Notes: generated by a model not told the origin, from the letters alone. 64,000 nt of DNA from Polluticoccus soli (GCF_029269745.1 NZ_JARJHT010000002.1:620001-684000); one strand, 5' to 3'. Positions 8,056 through 18,075 are shown, counted from the stretch's first letter. Made by a program: numbers and translations.

Positions 8056-10538
8056 TATTTATTGCCTTGCGGGGCTCTATATCCCAATAAACGCAAGGCA
8101 TTAAATACAACTACCAACGTAGAGCCTTCATGCCCAATAACAGCAGGCCCAATATGGGCAATCCCTAAAATTGTCAACGGTATAAGTATTGCAACCATTC
8201 CCAGGCTGACAACTAGATTCTGTTTGATAATTCTACTGGCTTTCTTGCTTAACCCTATAGCAAAAGGCAAGTTGCTCAATTTGTCTGCCATAAGGGCGAT
8301 ATCGGCAGTTTCCAATGCCACATCACTACCAGCAGCGCCCATTGCAATTCCCACGGTGCTTTTGGCCATCGCAGGGGCATCATTCACCCCATCACCTACC
8401 ATTGCAACTTGTTTTTCGTTTACCCTTAATTTATCGATAGCAGCCACTTTTTGTTCTGGTAACAAATTCCCCATTGCATCTGTGATGCCTATTTCTTTCG
8501 CTATTGCTTCCGCTACCTTTTGATTATCTCCGGTTAGCATCACCATTCTTTTCACTCCTAACGTCTGGAGTTGCGAAAGCGTTGGCTTGGCATCTGGCCT
8601 TGGGGTATCCATAAGAGTGAGTATACCCATCAATTTATCCCCCAGCTCAACAATCATCGTGGTATTCCCTTTTTGTTCAAGATCCTCCGCTTGTTTTCTA
8701 ACATCATCGGGTAATGAGCTTCCCTTCTCAATGAAAAGATCCTTATTGCCTATATGCACAACAGAACCATTATAGACTGCCTTCACTCCCCGGCCAACAA
8801 TCGCTTCAGCCTTTTCAGCTGGTTTTATCTCTTTCCTGACTTTTTCAGATGCACCCTTAACAATTGCAGCTGCTAATGGATGATCACTCAATTTCTCCAC
8901 CGCAATCGCTATCTCCAACAATTGTCCTTCAGAAAATCCGTTAAGCGGATATGCACCGGTAAGCTTTGGCTTACCTTCCGTAAGGGTGCCTGTTTTGTCG
9001 AAAGCAATGGCAGTTAAAGTGCCTAATTCTTCCAAGGGCTTACCACCTTTTATGAGCACACCACATCTTGCTGCCCTGGCAACGCCACTCAAAACAGCAC
9101 TGGGTGTCGAAATGGCTAATGCACATGGACTGGCAGCAACCAAAACTGCCATTGCCCTATAAAAACTGGCACTAAACGGTTCATCTACTACTAAAAATGC
9201 ACCGAGGAGCAACACTACCAATATTAGGACAGCTGGCACATAATATTTCTCTAGTTTATCGGTAAAGTTTTGTGTACGAGATTTCTGCGTTTGTGCTTCA
9301 TTCACAAGCTTTACCAGTCTTGCTATTGTTGAATCGGATGCTACTTTGCTAACTTTTATCTCTAGTGCTTCAGCGCCATTGATAGATCCGGCAAAAACCT
9401 TGTGTGATTTGTCTATAGTATTTGCAGTAGCAATGTCTATGTCTGGATTATCAACTGGTATTTTGTCAACAGGAATACTTTCTCCGGTGATAGGTGCCTG
9501 ATTGACACTGCTATTGCCTTTTATCACGATACCATCAGCAGAGATCTTTGAATTAGGCTTAACAACTATGATATCTCCGGGTTTCAAATTGGCAATATCC
9601 ACTTCCTTTAATGTTCCATCTTGTTTTAGTAGCGCTGTCTTAGGGGCTAGATCGGCAAGTGCTGCAATGGACTTTCTGGCCTTTTCCATAGCGTAATGTT
9701 CGAGTGCATGCCCCATACTGAATAGGAATAGCAGCAAAGCACCTTCCGCCCATTCGCCCAGTACGGCTGCGCCGATAGCCGCAACCAGCATAAGGAAATC
9801 TATTTCAAAATCACCCTTGCTTATTGCTGTAAGGGCTTCTTTTGTTGTAAAATATCCGCCAAAGAAGTAAGCACCTATATAAAAAGCAATCGGAATAAAT
9901 TCCGGCAACCCATTGATAAAGGATAATCCAAACCCTATTCCCAATAACGCACCGGAAATGAGCGCAAATATGAGTTCTGTCTTTTCACCAAAAATGCCGC
10001 CATGTGAATGCCCGTGTTCTTCATGCGCATGTTCATGATCACCGTGGGCATGTTCAGCATGATCCTCTTTACCTGTTTGATGAAAGTCTTCAACATTTTT
10101 GATGTCCAGCCCAGCTTTCCTTATACTTCTTTCAATCGTTTCTTGTGAAGTTTTTGCTCTTTCATATTCCAATTGAATAAATCCAGTGGCGGCGACGGCA
10201 ACAGATACTATGCCTGTTACAGCTCGTAATTCGCGTTCTATAATTCTGGCATGGCGAGGATGACGAATACCTGACACGTTAAAAAGAAGGTGTCCATAGC
10301 GTACTGTAAGCTCAGCTCCTGCCGCTTTGGCCAAATCCTCAACTTCCGTTACGGAAATAACGCTAGCATCGTAATGAAAGCATAGTTGTGCATGTGAATT
10401 GTCCTTTTGAGGTACAAGATGAACTAACTCGATACCTCGTCTGCTTTGGAGGGCATGAATGATTTTTGTTACACATTCATCCCTTTCGCCAGGCACTTCA
10501 GGCAATAATATTTCTAAGTCTATTCTAGTTTTTTCCAT
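8055..10538 (-). CDS. Heavy-metal P-type ATPase with P1B-4 signature (SPC / HEGST)
   Basis: 827 residues. The N-terminal 150 residues hold two weak ferredoxin-fold metal-domain-like repeats without CxxC. A His-rich stretch follows (about residues 157-182, many HxH). The catalytic motifs are DKTGT (Asp514), HPLAAAI and MVGDGVNDAPAMA. The transmembrane metal motif is SPC (residues 470-472) instead of CPC, and the last helix has HEGST. SPC together with HEGxT marks the P1B-4 group, which exports Co, Fe or Zn from the cytoplasm. It ends a metal-efflux operon behind the RND pump genes. Confidence 0.92.
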   Translation of the reverse strand: MEKTRIDLEILLPEVPGERDECVTKIIHALQSRRGIELVHLVPQKDNSHAQLCFHYDASVISVTEVEDLAKAAGAELTVRYGHLLFNVSGIRHPRHARIIERELRAVTGIVSVAVAATGFIQLEYERAKTSQETIERSIRKAGLDIKNVEDFHQTGKEDHAEHAHGDHEHAHEEHGHSHGGIFGEKTELIFALISGALLGIGFGLSFINGLPEFIPIAFYIGAYFFGGYFTTKEALTAISKGDFEIDFLMLVAAIGAAVLGEWAEGALLLFLFSMGHALEHYAMEKARKSIAALADLAPKTALLKQDGTLKEVDIANLKPGDIIVVKPNSKISADGIVIKGNSSVNQAPITGESIPVDKIPVDNPDIDIATANTIDKSHKVFAGSINGAEALEIKVSKVASDSTIARLVKLVNEAQTQKSRTQNFTDKLEKYYVPAVLILVVLLLGAFLVVDEPFSASFYRAMAVLVAASPCALAISTPSAVLSGVARAARCGVLIKGGKPLEELGTLTAIAFDKTGTLTEGKPKLTGAYPLNGFSEGQLLEIAIAVEKLSDHPLAAAIVKGASEKVRKEIKPAEKAEAIVGRGVKAVYNGSVVHIGNKDLFIEKGSSLPDDVRKQAEDLEQKGNTTMIVELGDKLMGILTLMDTPRPDAKPTLSQLQTLGVKRMVMLTGDNQKVAEAIAKEIGITDAMGNLLPEQKVAAIDKLRVNEKQVAMVGDGVNDAPAMAKSTVGIAMGAAGSDVALETADIALMADKLSNLPFAIGLSKKASRIIKQNLVVSLGMVAILIPLTILGIAHIGPAVIGHEGSTLVVVFNALRLLGYRAPQGNK

Positions 10539-10553
10539 AGAGGTAGTGTGGCG

Positions 10554-11759
10554 TTAGTGCTCATGTGCTTCCCCGGCGTTAGTCATTTTAGCCATAAGGA
10601 AAAATGCTCCCTGGACAACAACTTTGGTATGTTGAGGCAACGTACTAACTGGTTTAATTTCGGTATAGCCCACATCAGATGCACCCCTGATTACTTGAAT
10701 CCGTTCAAAAACCATTGCTTCGCTTGCATGACTATGCTCTGGAGCCGGTTCATGCTTATGATCTGCTTCTTGTTCTTCACTGGCTTTCTTACCAGATACG
10801 ATAAATATGTAGTCTTTGCCATCATTCGTAACGATAGCAGCATCAGGAACAGCCGGATAGACGCTTTCTCCCAGGCTTATACGGGCGGTTACACTCATTC
10901 CTTCTATAAGGCCGGTTTTATCGTTAATTACGTGTGCATGCACCGGCACAGCACGCGTTTCATTCACAAATGCCGTGCCTATAGAATATATCCGCGCGTC
11001 ATACTCCTGACCAGGGTTATTCGTAAGCGTAAAGTGTATTATTTGGCCAGGTGCCACTTTGGGCAAGTCCTTTTCATAGACAAATAAGTCCAGGTGTAGT
11101 TCCGAGTTGTTAATGATTTCTGCGATGGGAGCATTAGGATCGATATTAGATCCTATTTGGGAGGTAATCTCAGAGATTGTACCGCTAATTGGTGCCTTAA
11201 TTGCCAGAGTCGAAGAAATGCTTCCTGTAGATACCCCAAGAGTAGAAAGTTGCCGTTGTAAGGCACTTCGTTGCGCACGAAGTCCTTTAAGCTCAGATTC
11301 AATCCGTTGCACATTCTTGTACGGAGCGGCATTCCCTCTGACAAGTTCCCGTTGGCGGTCAAGCTCCTGATTTGAATACTGAATCCGTGCATTGATAGAA
11401 ATCAGCTCTTGTTGAATATTAGAAACCTCTGTATTAGCAATTGTTCCAATAGTCTGTCCTTTTCTAACGTAGCTTCCGGGTTGTATGTTTATTGAACGTA
11501 ACACTCCGCCCACTAGTGATGTAATGAATGCTTTATTTTGACTTGGTACTTCTAGCGTACCACTAACACTGATCGAGCTGGTCAGATTCTTCATTTCAAC
11601 TTGCCCGATTGTAATGTTGGCTGCCTTTAATTGATCCTCGGTTAAACTAACGAGTGTACTTTCTTCGTGATGTTCTTCTATTGTAGTTGTGGATTCCTTC
11701 TTGCCGCCGCACGCCAGCAATAACAGAAACACAGGAAACAGGTATATGATATATCTCAT
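10554..11759 (-). CDS. RND efflux periplasmic adaptor lipoprotein (CusB/CzcB family)
   Basis: 401 residues. The lipoprotein signal LFPVFLLLLACGGKKE is followed by barrel-sandwich and alpha-hairpin domains (GSYVRKGQTIGTIANTEVS, a long heptad region, then LAIKAPISGTISEITSQIG). A His-rich patch (DHKHEPAPEHSHASEA) lies near residue 350 and may bind metal. It links the inner-membrane RND pump to the outer-membrane channel. The gene starts 2 bases after the pump gene ends, so the two are co-transcribed; the ATPase gene follows 15 bases later. Confidence 0.93.
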   Translation of the reverse strand: MRYIIYLFPVFLLLLACGGKKESTTTIEEHHEESTLVSLTEDQLKAANITIGQVEMKNLTSSISVSGTLEVPSQNKAFITSLVGGVLRSINIQPGSYVRKGQTIGTIANTEVSNIQQELISINARIQYSNQELDRQRELVRGNAAPYKNVQRIESELKGLRAQRSALQRQLSTLGVSTGSISSTLAIKAPISGTISEITSQIGSNIDPNAPIAEIINNSELHLDLFVYEKDLPKVAPGQIIHFTLTNNPGQEYDARIYSIGTAFVNETRAVPVHAHVINDKTGLIEGMSVTARISLGESVYPAVPDAAIVTNDGKDYIFIVSGKKASEEQEADHKHEPAPEHSHASEAMVFERIQVIRGASDVGYTEIKPVSTLPQHTKVVVQGAFFLMAKMTNAGEAHEH

Positions 11760-11761
11760 TC

Positions 11762-14700
11762 TTAGCGATTTAAATAATAATTAAGTTGGATGATAGATTG
11801 GTTGTACTCATTTAGTGCATCCAGGTAATTCCTACGGATGTCAAGAGCCTGCATTAGGTATTGCGAAAGCTCGGCAAAACTTATTTCTCCCCCGCGATAA
11901 GCGAGGTTTGCCGCGGTAACGATCTTTTCAGCCTGCTGTAATCCGGTTGCTTCATAGTATTCCACTCTTTCCAATTGCTTCTGGAGCTGTAACCTGCTTT
12001 GAGAAAACCGTGTTTGTAATAACACCTTTTCATAATCATAAAGCGTTTGCTGATAATCCCGTTCCAGTTGGGAAGCCCTGATTTTATTCCTATACCCATT
12101 CAGGCCAAATATTGGCACTCCAACGGTTACCGAGAAACCAGAATAGGGGTTTAACATACCGTATAACCTTTGAGAGAAAAAGCGGCCTGAGAAATCCGGC
12201 ATTAACCCTGACCTTGCTACCCGAACATCAGCATTTGCTATCGCAATTTCCTGCTGTTGTTTTAGTAAAGCGGGGTGATCGGCTGTAGGCTGCATGTCCA
12301 GATCAAACGGTACTTTTGACAATGGCATTTCATCGGCCAGATAGGAGATGTCCGAATGCAGAATAGCGTTTAAAATAGCTTGCTGGCTTTGAATATCTTT
12401 ATCAATTAGCCTCTTCTGTAAGTGAACCTCCTGGCTTCTTGCATTGGCAGAAATACTGTCAAGGCCTGGGCTTTCTCCAGCATGAGCACGCAATTGAGCA
12501 ATTTTAGCTGATTCATGAAAGAAGCTATCCAAGGTTGTCAATACTTGCTTTCGGTTTTGATGATACCAAAGCGTATAGTATGCAGTTTGAAGTTCGCGCT
12601 TGATCTCCAATGCCTGTAGTTGCTTTGTATAGGAAACAGCTCGAAGCTGCTCCTGCAATAAACTGCGTTTGGCCTTATACACACCTGGCCAATCTATACT
12701 TTGGGAAAGGCCGATTTTTAATATTCCTTGATGATCTGAAGGACGAAGATCTTCATTTTCAAAAAACACACCTGTCTTGGGAATATCGAAATATGTTCCG
12801 CTTAATGCCCGTGAACGCTGTACTGCGATATCGCGGCTACGTAACTGTAGATTATTTTGCAGTGCAATTTCAAAAGCATCATTGAAACTAATTCGTGTCG
12901 GTTCTGCCGCTGTCCTTCCGGTCTGGCTACTTGCAAATATTGGGGATAGAGTAAGCATTACCACCATAACAGGTGATGATCTGCGCCGGATGCCTGTAGT
13001 AAACATGATATAGAGTAAGGGCAACACGATAAGCGTTAAGACAGTAGCGGTTATCAGGCCTCCAATAACAACAGTAGCAAGTGGTTTTTGAACTTCCGCA
13101 CCAGCCCCTGTTGATAAAGCCATTGGTAAAAAACCCAGCGAAGCAACTGCTGCTGTCATTAAAACAGGACGCAATCGGATTTTTGTTCCAATTCGCACAC
13201 GCTCAATTACATCGGCAACCCCATCTTTTGCTAATTGATTAAAAGTTCCAATCAGAACGATACCATTAAGGACAGCAACGCCAAAAAGTGCGATGAATCC
13301 CACTCCAGCTGAAATAGAGAAAGGCATACCTCGTAACAACAAAGCAAAAACACCTCCAATAGCGGACATCGGTATTGCAGTGAAGATCAATGTTGCTTGC
13401 TGGAGTGATTGAAAGGTAAAATAGAGCAAGGCGAAAATTAGGAATAAGGCAATTGGCACCGCGATACTTAAGCGTGCAGAAGCTTCTTCGAGGCTTTGAA
13501 ATGTTCCGCCATAAGTCAAATAATAGCCGGTTGGTAGTCTGAAATCAGCCAGCTTCTTTTGTATGTCTTTTACAACACTCTGCACATCACGATCTTTTAC
13601 GTTGAACCCTATCACGATGCGCCTTTTTGCATCTTCCCGGCTTATCTGTGCCGGCCCTTCCTTGAACGAAACCTTTGCTACCTGGCTTAAAGGCACCTGA
13701 CTTCCGCCTGGTATAGGGATGTAAAGATTTGCAACATCCTCTATTCCTGTACGATGAGCACTATCAAGGCGTACAACCAGGTCAAATTTTCTTTCATTTT
13801 CAAAGATTACTCCCGTTTTGGTTCCTGCAAATGCCGCGGTAATAACCCGATTTATGGCGGCTATGTTCAACCCATATGCCGCCACTTGTGTTCGATTGTA
13901 CTCAATAGTAATTTGAGGTAAGCCAGAAGTTCGTTCAATTTGAGGTGCTGTTGCCCCTTCCACTGATTGCACGATACTTGCAATTTTTGGTGCTAGATCA
14001 GCTAAGGTTGCTATATCCTCCCCAAAAATCTTGATCGCCACATCCTGTCTAACGCCAGTCATCAACTCATTAAAACGCATTTGAATTGGCTGATTGGCTT
14101 CGAAGAATATACCAGGAATCACCTCCAGTTTCTCCAAAATGCGTTGAGCGAGGTCGTTGTAGTCATATGTAGTTGTCCACTCCTTTTTTTCCTTCAGGAC
14201 TATTATAAGATCAGATGCTTCCGGGGGCATTGGATCTGTTGGGATTTCGGCACTTCCTGTCTTGCCTATAACAGCTTTAACCTCAGGAAAGGACTTAATT
14301 ATTCGTTGTGCCTGTAGAGATGTCTCTATGCTTTGTGAAAGCGAAGCACCTTGTGGTAGAATACAGTGAAAGGCATAATCACCTTCCTGAAGCTGCGGCA
14401 GAAATTCGCCACCCATGCGTGAAAATGCAATGATGGTGAAAACTAACAATGCAGCTGCTACAGCCACAATGAATCGCTTTTGATTAATAGCCCAGTTAAG
14501 AATCGGTTCATATCTACGTTGAAACCAATCCATCATCTTGTCTGAAAATGTCCGCCTGTTGCTCAACTGTTTTGGCAGCACCAATGCACACATCATGGGG
14601 ATATAGGTAATTGACAATACCAAGGCTCCAAGTATCGCAAATCCCACCGTTTGCGCCATCGGGCGAAACATCTTTCCTTCAATACCAACAAGTGTGAGAA

Positions 14701-16084
14701 TAGGGATGTATACGATAAGGATTATTATTTCTCCAAACGCTGCGCTACTACGAATTTTAGAAGCCGATTGAAATACTTCTTCATCCATTTCCCCTTGGGA
14801 AAGTGCCTTTCCACTCTTCCGCAATCCCAGGTGATGCATCGTAGCTTCAACTATTATAACCGCACCATCTACGATCAAACCAAAGTCTATCGCACCCAAA
14901 GACATCAGGTTTGCGCTTACTCCAAAGACATGCATCATACCCAATGCAAACAATAGGGATAGAGGGATTGCGGATGCTACGATAAGCCCAGCCCTCAGAT
15001 TTCCAAGGAAGATCACCAATACAAAAATTACTATCAGAGCGCCCTCAATTAAGTTTGTTTCAACTGTCTTTATTGCCCGATCAACAAGATCTGTCCGGTC
15101 TAAGAAGGGCTCGATCTCGATATCAGGAGGTAATGACTTCTTTATAGTTTCCATTTTCAGCTTTACCCGCTCCACCACTTCCGCGCTGTTGTATCCCTTT
15201 AGCATCATTACAATACCACCCACCACTTCGCCTTCACCGTTGCGTGTCATTGCTCCATATCTGATAGCATGGCCTATTCGGGGCGTAGCAACATGGCGAA
15301 CAAGGACAGGTATGCCCTTTACTGTTTTGATGACGATATTTCCGATGTCCTCCGTGCTTGTGGCAATACCAATACCGCGAATGAAGTATGCGTACGGTTT
15401 CTTGTCTATATAGGCTCCGCCAGTGTTTGCATTATTTTTTTCCAGTGCATCGAGAAGCTCTGCAACTGTCACATTCATAGCTTTCAGCTGGTTGGGATCT
15501 ATGGCCACCTCATATTGTTTCAGATAGCCTCCAAATGAATTGACTTCTGCTATGCCTGGAGTTCCGTAAAGTTGTCTGGCAACGATCCAATCATGCATTG
15601 TCCGCAAGTCCATCGCGGAATACTTGTGCTCCGACCCTTTTTTGGGATGAATTATATACTGGTATATTTCGCCCAATCCGGTACTTACCGGTGCCAGTTC
15701 AGGAGATCCCATACCTGCTGGTATTTCTTCCTCAGCGTTTTTGAGCCGCTCATTTATAAGTTGTCGCGCAAAATAGATATTGACGTTATCGTGAAAAACT
15801 ACCGTTACTACTGACAACCCAAATCTCGAAATAGACCGGATCTCCACAAGATCAGGCAGATTGGCAATGCTGCGTTCTATTGGATAAGTAACGAATTGCT
15901 CAACCTCCTGGCTAGCCAGCGTTGGGGCAGTTGTAATTATCTGAACCTGGTTGTTTGTAATATCGGGTACTGCATCAACTGGCAGCCGGGTTAGGGAATA
16001 GATCCCCCATGCTATTAGAATCAAAGTAAAAATTCCAATAGCTAGCTTATTCTTTATTGAAAAGTAAATTATTCGATCTAGCAT
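11762..16084 (-). CDS. Fused CusA/CzcA RND pump and TolC-like outer-membrane factor
   Basis: 1440 residues. Residues 1 to about 1035 are a heavy-metal RND exporter: MLDRIIYFSIKNKLAIGI at the N-terminus, FGLIVDGAVIIVEATMHH with the proton-relay Asp in helix 4, and the repeated FxxS/GP blocks. After the last helix (LPLLYIMFTTGI) a linker with a signal-like segment leads into a TolC/CzcC-type domain (ISFNDAFEIALQNNLQLRSRD to the C-terminus). The two halves of the efflux trunk line are thus made as one polypeptide, a known arrangement in Bacteroidota. The likely substrates are Co, Zn, Cd, Cu or Ag. Confidence 0.92.
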   Translation of the reverse strand: MLDRIIYFSIKNKLAIGIFTLILIAWGIYSLTRLPVDAVPDITNNQVQIITTAPTLASQEVEQFVTYPIERSIANLPDLVEIRSISRFGLSVVTVVFHDNVNIYFARQLINERLKNAEEEIPAGMGSPELAPVSTGLGEIYQYIIHPKKGSEHKYSAMDLRTMHDWIVARQLYGTPGIAEVNSFGGYLKQYEVAIDPNQLKAMNVTVAELLDALEKNNANTGGAYIDKKPYAYFIRGIGIATSTEDIGNIVIKTVKGIPVLVRHVATPRIGHAIRYGAMTRNGEGEVVGGIVMMLKGYNSAEVVERVKLKMETIKKSLPPDIEIEPFLDRTDLVDRAIKTVETNLIEGALIVIFVLVIFLGNLRAGLIVASAIPLSLLFALGMMHVFGVSANLMSLGAIDFGLIVDGAVIIVEATMHHLGLRKSGKALSQGEMDEEVFQSASKIRSSAAFGEIIILIVYIPILTLVGIEGKMFRPMAQTVGFAILGALVLSITYIPMMCALVLPKQLSNRRTFSDKMMDWFQRRYEPILNWAINQKRFIVAVAAALLVFTIIAFSRMGGEFLPQLQEGDYAFHCILPQGASLSQSIETSLQAQRIIKSFPEVKAVIGKTGSAEIPTDPMPPEASDLIIVLKEKKEWTTTYDYNDLAQRILEKLEVIPGIFFEANQPIQMRFNELMTGVRQDVAIKIFGEDIATLADLAPKIASIVQSVEGATAPQIERTSGLPQITIEYNRTQVAAYGLNIAAINRVITAAFAGTKTGVIFENERKFDLVVRLDSAHRTGIEDVANLYIPIPGGSQVPLSQVAKVSFKEGPAQISREDAKRRIVIGFNVKDRDVQSVVKDIQKKLADFRLPTGYYLTYGGTFQSLEEASARLSIAVPIALFLIFALLYFTFQSLQQATLIFTAIPMSAIGGVFALLLRGMPFSISAGVGFIALFGVAVLNGIVLIGTFNQLAKDGVADVIERVRIGTKIRLRPVLMTAAVASLGFLPMALSTGAGAEVQKPLATVVIGGLITATVLTLIVLPLLYIMFTTGIRRRSSPVMVVMLTLSPIFASSQTGRTAAEPTRISFNDAFEIALQNNLQLRSRDIAVQRSRALSGTYFDIPKTGVFFENEDLRPSDHQGILKIGLSQSIDWPGVYKAKRSLLQEQLRAVSYTKQLQALEIKRELQTAYYTLWYHQNRKQVLTTLDSFFHESAKIAQLRAHAGESPGLDSISANARSQEVHLQKRLIDKDIQSQQAILNAILHSDISYLADEMPLSKVPFDLDMQPTADHPALLKQQQEIAIANADVRVARSGLMPDFSGRFFSQRLYGMLNPYSGFSVTVGVPIFGLNGYRNKIRASQLERDYQQTLYDYEKVLLQTRFSQSRLQLQKQLERVEYYEATGLQQAEKIVTAANLAYRGGEISFAELSQYLMQALDIRRNYLDALNEYNQSIIQLNYYLNR

Positions 16085-16110
16085 TCTTGTAGTTCAAAAG
16101 TGTTGTAAAT

Positions 16111-16148
16111 AGCCATTTATGCGTTGTTGGAGCAACGCATAAGTGGCT
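16111..16148. terminator. 16-bp hairpin between the small exported peptide gene and czcA
   Basis: AGCCATTTATGCGTTG pairs with CAACGCATAAGTGGCT around a 6-base loop, with a single G-T pair. It lies in the 91-base gap between two same-strand genes and would be transcribed upstream of the pump gene, so it may be a terminator, attenuator or RNA stability element. No U-run follows on the minus strand. Confidence 0.6.
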
Positions 16149-16175
16149 TAACATGCCTTTGACAGGCCAACATTC

Positions 16176-16487
16176 TTAAACTAACTGGGGAGGTTGCCAG
16201 ATCGGAATGGACATTTTCCGAATAATGGATTCAAGTGCCTCTTGATATACTGGTTGCTCCTTGGCAATTACCATGTCAGGTATGCTTACTGGTTCAGTCA
16301 TCAGCGAAAATGAAGCACAGCAGGCACATTGACAGAAAGGGGAGCAAAGATCAGCACTATCCTCATGATGTTCATGCGAAGCACCTTGGGTAGAAGCTAC
16401 TGAAGATGAAATCGTAATACCATCAGCACATGGAACGCAGCTGAGGAGTATAACTAAAATGGCCATAAAGGATGCCAAGTATCGCAT
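16176..16487 (-). CDS. Cys/His-rich exported peptide (DUF6660-like)
   Basis: 103 residues. A Sec signal (MRYLASFMAILVILLSCVPC) is followed by EHHEDSADLCSPFCQCACCA, a dense Cys/His cluster suited to soft-metal binding. The pattern CSPFCxCxCC recalls the DUF6660 family found beside Bacteroidota copper/cobalt efflux genes. It is the first gene of the metal-efflux unit; the strong hairpin after it may make it partly separate. The family name is from memory and not checked. Confidence 0.65.
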   Translation of the reverse strand: MRYLASFMAILVILLSCVPCADGITISSSVASTQGASHEHHEDSADLCSPFCQCACCASFSLMTEPVSIPDMVIAKEQPVYQEALESIIRKMSIPIWQPPQLV

Positions 16488-16641
16488 GATTCAGTAAAAA
16501 TAGAGAAAAAAGCACAAATAATATTCTGTTGGCCTTTTGAAGATATCCTGCAGGAACCATTTTGAAATTGGTTGAATCTTACCGTTACTGCGTTCTTTAT
16601 ATATAATGACGTAAAAGCAAACAATATTTTAACTTTTGTCG

Positions 16642-16649
16642 TATATTTG
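16642..16649 (+). promoter_or_regulatory. -7 promoter-like box at the head of repeat copy A
   Basis: TATATTTG matches TAnnTTTG. It is partly conserved as TGTATTTG in copy B at 39706-39713. No clear -33 element is seen. Confidence 0.35.
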
Positions 16650-17006
16650 CTATAGTAAAGCCTATCCCAAAAATGACAAAACGTCATATCTATACGCCCA
16701 TCATTTTACCCGGCACCCTTAAGCTGCAACAAAACCTACAAGGGTGGGAGGATGTAAACACATTGAAACAGCTTGGCGGCCAAAACCAATACAGGCAAGC
16801 GCTTTCTTCCATCAAAGCCCCCGGGCTTGTAATATTTTCCCTCATCACCCTACAGGGCAACAAAGTTATCATTTCAAGCAAACCGGTATTTGTGGGGAAT
16901 CATTCCAAGCCATTGGCTGTCACTGCTTTCGCCAGGCAAATGTCGCAAGGCAAAAAAATATGGTTCCAAAAAAGCGCCTCAAAATGGCAACAAACGGCAA
17001 CAATTT
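16644..17006 (+). repeat. Degenerate dispersed repeat, copy A (left flank of nitrogen-oxide island)
   Basis: This stretch is collinear with 39708-39984. Shared blocks are TATTTGCTATAGTAAA at the start, CGGCCAAA, GGCAACAAAG, TTATCATTTC, CAAATGTCGCA, and at the end a 19-base identity (16988-17006 versus 39966-39984). Copy B lacks about 80 bases near the start. Two overlapping frames are open in copy A (16673-17116, 147 residues; 16744-17031, 95 residues). The 95-residue frame shows more protein similarity to copy B (YHF, ANVA, LKM), so the 147-residue frame is not safely a gene. The element type is unknown. Confidence 0.6.
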
Positions 17007-17116
17007 CCCGGCACCCATTAAGTTATCCTGATTTGTTCAAACAATTTGGTCAGATACTCCAGTTGTTCATCTGGTGGAAATACTATGACCATCCTCTGAC
17101 TCAAGCATTGCGATAA
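16673..17116 (+). pseudogene. Open frame inside repeat copy A, doubtful gene
   Basis: 147 residues beginning MTKRHIYTPIILPGTL. It resembles no family known to me and overlaps the repeat almost entirely. In the second copy of the repeat the same frame is broken by stops and a deletion, and the alternative frame is better kept. I treat it as a remnant rather than a functional gene, but a Bacteroidota-style -7 box directly upstream means expression cannot be excluded. Confidence 0.35.
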
Positions 17117-17548
17117 GTAATATAGCATCAAAACGCCCAAAAGTCTAACTGATTTATTTCGACGAAGTTGGATCATCATAGATATAACCTTGAAAAATAA
17201 ATAGACTTTAAAGTGCAATAAAACAACGATTAAAGAGATAAATGCCAGATTTGTTAATGACAAGTTCGGTATTTGCACTTATAGGCGGCTATTACTAATT
17301 GGCAATCAGCTATTTTGGTAATTCATGGCATTTTTGTTGTGCTATTACCGAATATATTTATTTAACTTAGGAACCGGCTGTTCTGCGTTGTGTTAGGAAG
17401 GGGAGAAACTGACCACAATCAGCCAATAAAATCAAAAAGAGACCTTTTTATCCTTTTTCCATGACTGTAATCATATTTTATTCTTCAATTCAGCTGGACT
17501 TTTGGGTTGTGAATAAAATATATCATTTCACAAAAAACATCCAGTTTT
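17117..17548. other. 432-base intergenic region upstream of the nos operon
   Basis: No convincing gene on either strand. The right part holds the Fnr-like dyad at 17461-17474 and the likely nos promoter. The left part is AT-rich with no repeat or RNA structure I can support. Confidence 0.6.
17461..17474. promoter_or_regulatory. Fnr/Crp-type dyad upstream of the nos operon
   Basis: ATGAC-TGTA-ATCAT, a 5-4-5 dyad with one mismatch between the arms. Its centre is 81 bases before the cytochrome c start. Class II activation (centre at -41.5) would put the transcript start near 17509, giving a leader of about 40 bases. The same motif recurs before norC, the fasciclin gene, the 605-residue protein gene, mbnP and hemN. 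Confidence 0.65.
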
Positions 17549-18034
17549 ATGAACCTCAAACATTTTTATGTCGCTGCTTTCGCTGCCTGCTTTATTATCT
17601 ATGGTTGCGGAGGTAGTTCCGAAGAAAAATCAGTAAAAGATGAAACCCCACAACAGCCGGTCGATGAGTCTCCTGCACCTGCCGCTACTGCCAGCGACAA
17701 GGGTATAGGTAAATTCCAAAACGTGGAATTGACGCATCCACTTGACGAAGGCATGGTAAAAGCCGGCCAAGGAACATATGATGTGAAATGCGGTTCTTGC
17801 CATAAGCTCAACGAAGAAAAGCTGGTTGGTCCCGGTTGGAAGGGCGTAACTGACAGAAGAACTCCTGAATGGATCATGAACTTCGTGACAAATGTGGATG
17901 AAATGTTAGAGAAAGATCCTAAAGCACAGGCAATGCTTGAAGTATGTATGGTTCGTATGCCTAACCAGAACCTGAAAGATGATGAAGCAAGGGCTGTGTT
18001 AGAGTTCATGCGTAAGAACGATGGCAAGAACTAG
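17549..18034 (+). CDS. Cytochrome c lipoprotein of the nos operon
   Basis: 161 residues. The signal ends in a lipobox (IIYGCGG), followed by a Ser/Pro/Glu linker, then a single haem-c motif CGSCH near residue 80 and a likely axial Met in VRMPNQNLKDDE. It is probably tethered to the outer face of the inner membrane or to the outer membrane and donates electrons to NosZ. It is the first gene of the operon, 41 bases before nosZ. A small c-type cytochrome in this position is common in clade II nos clusters. Confidence 0.88.
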   Translation: MNLKHFYVAAFAACFIIYGCGGSSEEKSVKDETPQQPVDESPAPAATASDKGIGKFQNVELTHPLDEGMVKAGQGTYDVKCGSCHKLNEEKLVGPGWKGVTDRRTPEWIMNFVTNVDEMLEKDPKAQAMLEVCMVRMPNQNLKDDEARAVLEFMRKNDGKN

Positions 18035-18075
18035 ATGACAAATGTTTCCCCTTCTTAACACACAATAGGAATTAT

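Noticed and set aside
16644-17006. Repeat copy A as an insertion sequence
   Set aside because: No transposase motif, no terminal inverted repeats and no target duplication can be seen.
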